A stretch of 64,000 bases of DNA from Inonotus obliquus (taxonomy: Eukaryota; Basidiomycota; Agaricomycetes; Hymenochaetales; Hymenochaetaceae): NCBI GenBank assembly GCA_032164295.1, contig JAJHTX010000002.1, positions 4,092,001-4,156,000 on the forward strand, given 5' to 3'. Positions 33,768-43,810 of this stretch are shown in pieces. The notes under the pieces were generated by a model. It worked only from the letters and a program-made list of their open reading frames with translations, had not been told where the DNA came from and did not search any database. The first letter of the stretch is position 1. Every line of letters starts with the position of its first letter. Position numbers and translations under genes: made by a program.

Positions 33768-34724
33768 ATGGCTACCACAGCTAAGCTTCTAAGTCTTTTC
33801 GTTCGTGTAAGCTGTCTGCTCTGCTTTCTTCGTTGGCTACTACTGACATGCAATGTGTAGACGCTAGCTAAACCCATTGCGAACCAGCTTAAACATCAAG
33901 CTAAAGAGTTCGTCTGTCCTCATGCTCATGCCCATTCTCAGTCTGCCACTTTGTGATTGTTGCTGATCTATGTGATACTAACAGGCATGAGACGTTCCGC
34001 CGTTTATGCGTCAACCTCGCTCAAAGCAAGCATCGTGCCGAAATGAAACTACGCACGAACCTCCTAGGCGAACAAAAGCCTAACATTCGTCCATTGTCCG
34101 AAGCTCGGTGAGTCATCCGTCCATCTCACCCAAACCCAACGCATCAACCCATTCCTTCAAATCAACAACCAGAGCTATCGACTCAGGCTCAAACGCCATA
34201 GCCGAGGGTTTCCTCTTCTCAGTCGCCGCTGGCCTCATCCTAGGCGAATCCTACCGTTCTTCACGAAACACCGCAAAACGTCGAGAAGCAGTTGATGAGA
34301 AGATTGATGAGTTGAGTGATAGGATGAGTGAGATGAGAGAGAAGATGGAGAGGTTGGAAAGGAGGTTTGAGGAGGAGTGGGTTGGGGAGAGGGAGAGGTA
34401 CGCTGTTTTCTTTGAGTTTTGGTGCTTTTGGGTGCTTGGGCTGAGATTATGCTTTGAAGGAATGACGAGCTAACACGGGTATTGAATCGAATAATTGACG
34501 TCGGGCTTCGCGGGGGATGGACGCAGCTTGAAGATACACCTCTTCGAGTGGTCAAAGTCAACAAGGAGCATTTATCGACTTCTTCCAAACTTTCCCAGAC
34601 TGAGCCCATTCAATCTCAAACCCCTTTACCGTTACACTCGCCTTCATCTTCGACTCCACAACTAACTTCTTCTGAAGGAACAAGACGGAATGATGACTCG
34701 GAATCCCCTGAACGATTGGTTTGA
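33768..34724 (+). CDS. OPA3-like mitochondrial protein
   Basis: Five exons (33768-33806, 33861-33907, 33985-34107, 34173-34397, 34460-34724) give 232 residues in a closed frame. The N-terminus MATTAKLLSLFVR...LAKPIANQLKHQAKEHETFRRLC matches the OPA3 family. A hydrophobic segment (AEGFLFSVAAGLILGESY) is followed by a heptad-rich coiled coil (about 110-160, DELSDRMSEMREKMERLERR) and a conserved-looking GLRGGWTQLEDTPLR near residue 175. OPA3 proteins sit in mitochondrial membranes and affect mitochondrial shape and lipid handling. The last intron uses a non-obvious acceptor (GAAG|G at 34460), chosen because it joins the coiled coil to the in-frame RNDELTRVLNRIIDVGLRGG. Start 33684 is an alternative. 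Confidence 0.85.
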
Positions 34725-34994
34725 TAATGATATCTCACGATATAATACATAATTCTCCAAGTAATCTTAGAACTTACGCTCTTATCCCAGTGTAAGGCAC
34801 TTCGTTGGATTCTTTTGGACATTATTAGGCATCGGGATTGAAACAAGCATAGGGCACCTTTTCATTTGGATTCTACATTCCAAGCATGAGTGGATAGATG
34901 TATCATACATGTATTTGCTCCCGAGTTCTTGTTTAACCACACCTTCCCTGGCTCCCTTACACTACGAAAGCCTAAAGGTGATATCATCAGCAAA

Positions 34995-35934
34995 CTACTC
35001 CATCAAGAAACCTCCACTTTGAGATGTTAAACTCACCCCGTTAACCATAATAACCTGACCATTGACCCAACTCGACGAAGGTCCAACAAGGAAAGCAACA
35101 ACACTCGCAACTTCCTCCGGTGCCCCGATCCTCTTCCCAGGATGTAAATTAGTGAAGAACCCAATTTGTTGTTCCGTCTTTCCAGCATGGAATAAATCTG
35201 TATCGATGGGACCCGGAGCGATACAGTTCACTGTGATTGAACGTGTTCCGAGATCTTTAGCTAGGATTCGGGTTATTTGTTCGACTGCACCTTTTGAGGC
35301 GGCGTAGACTAGGGCTGTGGCGGGAACCATTGAGGCATGGGCGAGGGATGACGAGAAGAAGATGATTCGTGAACCTGTGGGTGAGAAGTTAGCACTGTGA
35401 AAGCTGACGGTGGTGAGGGCTTCACGTACCTGGAGCGAGGGACGGCCCCGACTCCTTAACAAGGAATAAAGGTCCCTTCACGTTAGAGTTGAAATGTCTA
35501 TCATAGAACTGCTCATCAATCTCGCTGAGCGTCTCCGAGCCCATAATCCCCGCATTCAAAACTATGATATCCGGTATACGTCTTTGTCCTTGTCCTGTGC
35601 CCGCACCGGCACCTCCTACTCCACCAAAGTTACTACCAACGCCCCCTGCACTGGTATCAGCACGAGGAAACGCTTTAACACTCTCCTCCCAAAGATACTT
35701 TGCCTGTTCTACACTCGACACATCCGCTTTAATCGCTACGGCCGAGTTAGGGCGATTCGCAATGAGAGAGGCGACCAATTGGTTTGCAGCGGTTTCGTTA
35801 GTGAGGTAATTGATTATGACGCTCGCACCGTCTGAGGCGAGTTTGCGAGCAATGGCTGCGCCGATTCCGCGAGAAGAACCTGTAACGAGGGCGATTTTGC
35901 CGAGGAGCGGTTGAGATTGAGAGGTCAGAGCCAT
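34995..35934 (-). CDS. Short-chain dehydrogenase/reductase (classical SDR)
   Basis: Two exons (35934-35430, 35374-34995) encode 294 residues. The cofactor motif TGSSRGIG is at 18-25, an NAG motif follows IPDIIVL, catalytic Ser177/178 and Tyr192-x3-Lys196 (LVYAASKG) are present, then CIAPGPIDTDLF and the C-terminal GQVIMVNGV typical of 3-ketoacyl reductase-like SDRs. NADPH use is suggested by the SSRG arginine. A Gly-rich insertion (GGVGSNFGGVGGAGAGTGQG) interrupts the domain just before the NAG strand; it is absent from typical members as I know them. Substrate is unknown. It lies divergent to SSZ1 without apparent functional link. Confidence 0.9.
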
Positions 35935-36671
35935 TTTCTTCGACTCAAGCTAGGTTGATCGGAAAGGAATTGATAGAAAGTCTTAAACGACCAACAGGGC
36001 CGTTCCAGCTTGTTATATACGCCACAACTTCTCCCTATCCAGCAGCGCCGAGCACGATCGTACGGTACGTATCCATCCGGCCCGCAAAACGGAGGTACAT
36101 GGGTAAAGGGGGGTGGATTTCTAAGGAATTTCAGGGTGTACGGCGTTGGACGGAAAACCTGTGATCAAGGTATGATATGCAGATTCGAGACAATACAGTA
36201 GACGTATCGCGAAATTGAAAGCAGATCGGAAACAGTTCACGGATCCGGGAGGCTGTCGCGACGAAAGACACTGAGAGTGGAAATAAGGTCAGGCAAGAGT
36301 ATTGAATATTGTAGAATTCCCAATCATGTCTACAAAGTCTCCTGGGTGAAAGAGCGGAGGACAAGCCCAGAGCGATAAGTAACAGAGAATCCGAGTCGGA
36401 AAAGTCGTCCGGGAACTTAGTCACGATAGAGATGAAATTTTCGAGCGTCTTCATAGCAAGGACGTTCGGCAAGAGGTGAGAGTGAGACGGCGGCCTCAAT
36501 GTTATGGTAGGTACTGTAGCTGAGCCTGAGTTGAGTTGGAAGGACAGTACCTCCTGCTTAGTCAGACTTACCATATACGCATACTCGCCATTTCCAAAAA
36601 ATTTGAGGACATCGCCCAATGCCCAAGCTTTCAAGTTGAAGCACGTTCCCTCTGCCTTTCACCTCCTTCCT
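35935..36671. promoter_or_regulatory. Divergent upstream region, SDR and SSZ1
   Basis: A 737-bp spacer between outward-facing genes. A 167-codon minus-strand ORF (36131-36634) overlaps it, but has no recognisable motif and is not called. Confidence 0.35.
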
Positions 36672-38790
36672 ATGACGACTCCGCCTCCACCCAACGCGGC
36701 TAGACAGCCGAAAGAATCTGTACAAATGAATGGGTCAGCTCGAGTATCACCGAGAAATCCAACGGTGGTTGGAATCAACTTTGGTAACTCTTACGCGTCC
36801 ATCGCTGTCATTAACAAGGTCAGGATCTATTGAGCGTCGAGAAGTGTTTGATGGACCGGGATCTGATATGTACGGCAGGAAGGACTGGCGGATTGTATGG
36901 CTAATGAAGATGGAGAAAGACAGATTGCGTGTGCAGTGTCCTTTCATGGTGAAGAAATCGTGAGTGTTCTATCTCTCATCCATGCCGTTTTAGTTGACCC
37001 TCTTTCTATCAATAGTACATTGGCAATCAAGCAAAACCTCAACTCGTAAAGAACTCACAAAATACTATAATAAACTTCCGTAACCTTCTCGGAAAGAAGT
37101 TTGTTTCGCATATTTCTTAGTTCGTTCGGTATTCAGTTAGGCTTACAACACACGCAGATTCTCGGAGATCCCAAAAGATCAGCCTATCATCTCAACTCCG
37201 GTCATTCAGCATCCGGAACAGCCTGACGTAGCAGCATATAAGGTTGCTATCCTTCAACCTGCACCCACTCCTTTGCCGCCTGCCTCAGTCAAATCAAGCT
37301 CGAACACGCCCGCCACATCCGTCCTTCCTACCCCTCGGTCTGAACCTATTCCTGCAGAACGCATACTGACAGTTCAGGAAGTCACGTCGATCTTTCTGCA
37401 GTCTCTAGTCAAGTCTGCACAGGATTTCTTGGGGAGAGACGTTGATGGTGCTGTGATTGCGGTACCTTCGTGGTTTGATGAGAATGCTCGTGCGGCGTTG
37501 GAGGCCGCTGCTGAAGATGCAGGTGTGCATGTATTACAGCTACTTGACGAAGCGGGCGCCGGGGCACTGGTTACTATCACCGAACCTGTTGAAGGACTCG
37601 ACCCCGACCGAACCTCACTTTTCGTCGATCTCGGACAGTCTTCACTAACGTTGTCGATCCTCTCTATACGCCACGGTCTCATCTACACAATTGCTTCCGC
37701 ACATCATCCCGACATAAACACCGAACAGATCGACGCGAAACTCGTGAAGTTCTTTGCAAAAGAGTTTACGCGGAAAACGAAGGTTCCGTTATCTGTCTGT
37801 CCGTCTACTGAGACTGCAGACAAACGCGCGGAAGCGAAGCTTCGACTAGCTTTGGAGCATACGAAACGAACAATCAGTGCCTCTCCGGTTGCTGCTAGCT
37901 GTTCGGTCGAGTCATTGAAGGAAGGTGTTGACTTTACTGGTTCAATCAACCGTATGCGCTTTGATTTGGAAGTGCGCACCGTATATGACTCCATCGTGCG
38001 CGCTGCGATTGAGTTATTAGAGAGCGTCAGCATGGAGCCCTTACACGTTGACGAAATCATCTATGTCGGTGGCTCTGCATCACTTCCCGGCCTTGACGAG
38101 ACCTTCTTCGCAAAGGGCTTTCCAGAGAGTATTGTCACTCCATTCACTGCCGGAACAGTTATTGGAGGTGGTGTAGGCGACCCAACGACCTTACTTGCAC
38201 GCGGTGCAGCGCTACAAGCACGGTTACTCGGCGAGATCGCTGCTGAAGAAGATCAACAGCTTCACAACGCATTCCGACCTGGTAGCGAACATGGCGAAGT
38301 TCACGCGACTGCGAAAACCATTGGTATCTTACTCCCTGAGCTTGATGGCGGTGAGGAGGATTTAGGTGGACAGTGGGTACTGGGTGTGCCACGCGAAACA
38401 CCTTTACCTTATCGGCGTGTCGTACAATTTGATTGCGACCTTGGGGAAGAAGAGAAGGATGGACGTATAGTCGGTTTGGAGTTGTGGGAAGTAAGCGAAG
38501 GTGTGAAGGTCGAGAAAATCGCTCCGCCAAAGCGCGAGAAGGAAGAAGGGGAGGATGATGAAGAGGAGGAGGAGGAGGAGGAAGAAGAAATTCGAGAAAA
38601 ATCAGTCACAAAAGAGAAACAACTTGGCGCTCTAGCCGTTCGTGCAACTGACGCACGAAAGGAGAATGGTCGCTGGAAAACGCGTATCCAAGTCCAATTC
38701 GTTGCAAGTCACTCTGGTGGAGTAGTCCTCACTGCTGCAGAGCTTTCAAAAGATGGTACCGGACTACCTACATCCGTACACGTTTCGTAA
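36672..38790 (+). CDS. SSZ1: Ribosome-associated Hsp70-like protein Ssz1
   Basis: Four exons (36672-36818, 36879-36959, 37016-37098, 37158-38790) give 647 residues. The Hsp70 nucleotide-binding domain is clear: phosphate loop GINFGNSYASIAVIN, then AVPSWFDENARAALEAAAEDAG, LLDEAGAGALVT, FVDLGQSSLTLSIL and IIYVGGSASLPGL. The Ssz1-specific form of the first loop (NFGNSYASIAV) separates it from ordinary Hsp70s. Ssz1 pairs with zuotin in the ribosome-associated complex that drives Ssb folding of nascent chains. The C-terminal part is short and Hsp70-like but carries a pure acidic run (about 14 Asp/Glu) near residue 560. A Pro/Ser/Thr-rich insertion lies near residues 120-140. No zuotin gene is in the window. 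Confidence 0.93.
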
Positions 38791-38994
38791 TTCGTTGCTA
38801 GATGGTAGCTATCGTTGTCGATTAGAGCTAGATGCTTGATACAAGATTAAATTGCATTGATTTTCTTGTAGAAAGTTGTACTTTGAGTGTTTGGTTGTCA
38901 TTCGTTACACGTGACATGTCGCGTCTCGGCGCGGCGCGTCCGTTTTCGCGTGCCTCATGCCTTTCAACAACTCACCTCAACGCCCTCTAGCACA
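38791..38994 (+). promoter_or_regulatory. Short GC-rich promoter of the RAP1-like gene
   Basis: The 204-bp spacer to the upstream gene contains CACGTG (38908-38913), followed by a run of CG-rich words (GTCTCGGCGCGGCGCGTCC) just before the start. Confidence 0.35.
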
Positions 38995-41900
38995 ATGGCC
39001 CGCCCGTAAGGTCTTCCTAGTCACTACCAATTAACTCATTCTTTAACGTCCTCATCGCCAACAGCCGCATGCCATACACCGAAGATGAGGACAAGCTCCT
39101 TATGAAATACATCGCAGTGTACAACCCCCCTAAAGCAGGCAGGATGGGTAACGTGCTATACCAACGTCTCGTCGCAAATGCAGAAGGAAAATGGAAATGG
39201 TCAGAGAGGCATAGCTGGCAGAGCTGGAGGGAGAGGTATAAGGACAATGAGAAGAGATTTGACGCGCTTATTAGAAGGTACCAGAGGAAGAAGGGAATTC
39301 AGGTGGACGCGAATGTTGAGGGGAGTAGTCAGGTGAATCAAATGCAGCGTTCGACTGCGAATGGCCAAAATGTGTCTACCAACACGGTCGCGTCAAATTC
39401 AAGTCCCCGGGTTAGCCCCAAAAAGGAGCCGGGCCCTTCATATCCCTTAAGTAGCGGAGAACAAGAAAACGCGAATGAAGAATCGCTTCCAGGTGGCTCC
39501 GGCAACCGACAGCCCTCTCCCAAGATGCGCAAAGGAATAGCTCGCAAGACTGCTCGTAAAACGGCCGTTGTATTTTCTTCCGAGCCTGAGGATGAAGAAG
39601 TGGATCAGCTCGCGTCCGATCAGGAGGGACTCGTGGAAGCAGAAGAAAACGCAAGAGGCAAGAAACGGAAAGCTCACGAAATAGATGTGATAGGCGAGCC
39701 TAAACGGCAAAGAATCAATGAGCACTCACCTGATGAAGGACGAGTTGATCGAAATGCTTCTTCTAAGCAAAAGGAGAATCATTCCCGCACAGGACCTCTT
39801 GTACCGAGCACGCCTAGCGCTAATCGGATACCATCCTCTCAACCACCTGTGTCCCAAGCGTGAGTAGATTCTTATCTTATGGCAACGTTTGTTCCAACTA
39901 GTACACCTCTAGACCTGCCTCTACTGCTATGGAAATACTATCTTCTTTCGGTGACAACGTACTCAACAAGCTAACGATCTCGCGCTTAATGAACGTTTTG
40001 GGATCGAAGCCAGAAGTACAAAGGGAAGTAATGGAGTTCGCTAAGGTGTGTATTACTTTGATTTCATCATTCACCTCAGTTCCTATACAATCTATCTAGG
40101 CCAAACTCAACCAAGCTGGTCCCTCCTCTATTGATCCTGATAACGCGCAAGAACAAGGGAACTTGTATCCTCGTCTCGGAAAGGAGGACCTCAGAAAAGG
40201 TGATTTTGGAAACCAGGACGAGTTCATGCCCGGGTCCTGGGATGATACGCAAGGACCTGTTGCGAGTACCCCTGCTAATCCACCGAAACAAAGCAACGGT
40301 GTCGTTTCGCCGATAGGGGATCCCACCATTGAGGCCGAGGGTTCTGGCCACCGTCATGACAATCATGGTGGATCGACGGATAACAGACCTGCGTTCACGC
40401 CGCGTCCACGAGCGTCGAAAAAGACCATTGGAGAGGACTTCTTCAAGACACCTTCACCGTCACCCCAAAAGACCAGCACCTTACATTCGGACCAACCGAC
40501 TCCGAAAGCTCAAGTCACTCGCGAGCAGCCACAGAGCAGCCCTGAGAATCGACCTTCGCTTCCAAAACGTGATCCTCCTCAATTCCCGAAAGGCGGATTC
40601 TCGAATTCTTTTGTTCCTTTCTCCCAAAGACAGGTGTCATTTCAGAGAAGGGGACGTGATGTCGATTCTGAGTCCGATACCGATGTTATACCGGATGAAG
40701 AACATCCCAGGAAGATGATGAACAGAGATGCTACCCCGAAAGCTTCGTGGCCGCCGACGAGGAAGGTGAACAGAACGGAAAACAAAATCTCGCCTGTTGG
40801 TATCAGTAAGCCTATCCAGAAGACGACTGCAGCGGCTTCACAAAAGCGACCTTCCCAGTCGATTCCTACCGCGAAGCCTACACAGACAGCTTCCAAGGAA
40901 GTACCGAAGGTGGCTCTAAAACCAAACGGTTCCAAGGACCTGGGAGTTGCTTCACTGACTTCTGTCAATAAGCCACAGCCAGAGGCAAGTACTCTAAAAG
41001 TTCGGAATAGCCGAGTACTACACCGTGCGAACCAGAATAAACCTCGGCCTCAGAAAGCAAGCGTCGAAACGCGAATAATACCTGAGGCTGGTCCATCTCA
41101 AGCCAACGGTCCCCCTCTTCCACGTGCCTCAGTGGAAGACATCGATAAAGCAGAAAGCATCCACGCTTGGCGCACTGAGGCACAACTCACCGAGAGTCGA
41201 AGTGCTAGTGTCTCTATCACTACCGAAAGCGATCCTTTCCTGACCAAGGATCATGCGCTTCGTCTGCGCCAACTAGAGAAGGGTAAAGGCAAGGAGAAGA
41301 CGAAAGTTGTTGTCTCTACTAGGGAAAATGCGAAGTCCGAAATGGAGGCTGAAGCGAGAGCGAGGGCAAATCGTAGGAAGACTTTCGCGGGCTTCCCTAC
41401 TCAGAGACCTCCTGAAATTGATCTAAGGAAGAGGGCATTGCAGAGTAGCTTTGCGGGAAATGCACAGCGTTTGAGTCGTCGGTTGTCCTTCTCGTCCGCG
41501 TTCTCTCTTCCGCGTGACGCCGAAGACAATGAAAATCAACCGCAGGATCGGGACCAAGAGCCAGACCAAGACGAAAGCCGAATCAATCGTCGAACATCCG
41601 TAACAGCAACGATCGACCTCTCCCAAGAATTCCCATCTCCGCACTCAGAGATCCCACCAACTGATCATGCTTATATCATGCGCGCAGGGATACAGGTCCT
41701 AATTCAATCCATGGCCCAGAATCATCTTGTCACGGAGGACTTCGTACGTGGAATTTACGAGGAATTGGGAGATTTGAGGGCGACAGATAGGGTCATTTCG
41801 AAGATGAGGCAAATTGCTGAGAAGGCGGTTGAAGAAGAACTTGAGAAGGAGAAGAGGAAGAGACGGGAATCTGATTTGAGTGTTGGGACCATTTCGGTTT

Positions 41901-42559
41901 CTCAAATACCTGGAAGCTCGAGCCGACAATCAAACCAAAGAGTACAAACCACTCCGGAACGACGCGAGGCTGAAAATGTGTCTCCTGGACGACACCGATC
42001 CATCTCGGGCTCAGCCAGACGTCGCTCCGAACTGCAAATCACACCGGCAGACGAAGACCCAACTTTCACCCGTTTACGAAATCAATACATCCCTCCAAGT
42101 TCTTCTCGTGCTGCTAGGATAATGCGCCATCGAGTTCGTAGAAGTTCTGGATTGGCGAGTAGTCCTCCGTTGAATGGGTTTGATTTGGATCCGGAGGGAG
42201 AGCTGCAAGTTGACGTGGATATGAATGAGGATAGTGAGAAGGAAGAGGAAGAAGTCACGTTGGCGTTAACTCCCGAACGGTCATTCCTGAATCATTCTAC
42301 CAGCTATTCCAACCTACACCGTCCTATACAAGATCGATCTACTCTTGCAGGTCCCTCAAACGCGGCTAGTACTCATATGGAATACGAGGCCCAGCCTCAA
42401 AACGAGGAAGCCCCGAAAGAACAACCTTGGACTGAGGAAGAGGATAGGATCCTTGCTGCTGGTGATGATGAGGAAGCTATCAAAGCGATTAAGGAGAAGA
42501 GGGGCAAGAAGGCTGTGAAGTGGAGGTTGGTTGAGCTGAGTGGTGACCTCGATTCTTGA
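38995..42559 (+). CDS. RAP1: RAP1-type Myb telomere protein homologue
   Basis: Four exons (38995-39005, 39065-39859, 39913-40045, 40100-42559) encode 1132 residues; the first exon is 11 nt. Residues about 6-75 form a Rap1-type Myb domain: YTEDEDKLLMKYIAVYNP, GNVLYQRLVAN, KWKWSERHSWQSWRERY, ALIRRYQRKKG. The rest is mostly Ser/Pro/Lys-rich and disordered, apart from a short helical block after the Myb (AMEILSSFGDNVLNKLTISRL) and another at about 840-890 (LVTEDFVRGIYEELGDLRATD). The C-terminus PWTEEEDRILAAGDDEEAIKAI is a further helical unit starting like a Myb. Rap1 binds telomeres directly or through TRF. Unlike canonical Rap1, no N-terminal BRCT domain precedes the Myb, since the ATG lies 5 codons before it. 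Telomere role is inferred from family. Confidence 0.8.
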
Positions 42560-42756
42560 GACCCGCATCTCGCATTCTTGCATCTTGTTCCGATATGCCT
42601 GAATGTTTGTTCTATAATGTATAGTTATAACGTGTTCTGATGGATGAGACGGATGGATGAAATCATAAATATTACCTTGCAGAATAAATAAATCTAATAC
42701 TACAAACGCAGCCGTGATGCAAGACAAGAAAGCTACTAGTAGTCGAAAATACCATC

Positions 42757-43810
42757 TCATCGAAGACCGAACTTGACTTTCTCTGCTTTATCCCTCTCCA
42801 ATCGTGAAATTTTGTCCTCTGCGGTTGATAACACATCGTTCCATTCTACGAAGAGCTCCGAAAGAGCATCGATCTAATCCAGAATAAATGAATGAAAATG
42901 CTGGTTAGTGAAGACTCGGAAGATATGCTTGAGCAGGGAGATGGACGTACGCGTGTCGTATATTGTCTTAGAACGTTTGCTATCCGTCGTTCGATGTCAG
43001 CGACGGTAGCAGAATCTTCTGCATGAGCTTTTTGTAGGGCCTCTATTCGCGGAGCTAGGGATTGATACTCTATCAAATCATAGTTAACACATCAGAACAG
43101 AACAATAAAATTCTAATAGGAAAAGGGGAGATAATGACGAACCTGATAACTTCCCGGCACCAAGAACACCTCTCTTCTCGAGGATATCAATTTCTCGCAG
43201 GTCCCTGTCAGCCTCTCGGATCTCAGGTTCCATCTCTGCAAGAAGCGCGTCGAGTTCTTCCGAAGTCATGGATGAGTATGAAGGTGGAGTTGAGATCCCA
43301 GATAAAGCGAATGAAGGTGTTAGGATTTGAGCGTGTTGGTCATCTGCAGCAGGCATGTTAACGTGGTTCATTTCAGTCTATGGTGAGGAGAATGGGGTTG
43401 GAGGCGCAGGACGAGAGAATTCACTCACACTTATCCATAAACTTTCGTAATCCATCATTGCCTTCCACAATCGTATCAAGTCTCTTCTGCGTCTTCTCAG
43501 CTTTCGAAACTAACGAATTCTTCTCTCTTACTCCCTCCTTCCCTCTGCCTTTCACACCAACTTTCAAACTATCCTGTTTAACTCCTAGAAGTAACACCTC
43601 CAACCAGCGTATACGTAGTTCAAGGGATAACTGTGGATCGATAGGCTGGGGTCCACTCGTTGTCGCCGCCGTCGAGCCCAAACGGGTCTGATGTTGTGAT
43701 GTATTAGTACCTATGTTTGGGATGGGAGAGGTTGGTGGTGAGGTCGGTGATGGCGATAGGACACGTTGGCGGGCCGCGTCGCCGAGGAAGACGCTCCCTA
43801 GTACGTTCAT
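42757..43810 (-). CDS. Dynactin p24 (DCTN3)-like coiled-coil protein
   Basis: Four exons (43810-43429, 43343-43143, 43079-42961, 42873-42757) give 272 residues with closed phases. The order of elements follows the dynactin p24 family: a short N-terminal helix LELRIRWLEVLLLGV, then KAEKTQKRLDTIVEG, a central EMEPEIREADRDLREIDIL coiled coil, LAPRIEALQKAHAED, and the C-terminal DALSELFVEWNDVLSTAEDKISRLER, which resembles the LSKQFVQWDELL end of mammalian p24. Dynactin p24 sits in the shoulder of the complex that links dynein to cargo. Resemblance was judged by eye and coiled coils can mislead, so this is probable rather than certain. It is convergent with the RAP1-like gene (198 bp between ends). 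Confidence 0.65.

Noticed and set aside
36131..36634. 167-codon minus-strand ORF between the SDR and SSZ1 genes
   Set aside because: It opens without clear start support, lies in a divergent promoter region and shows no domain.
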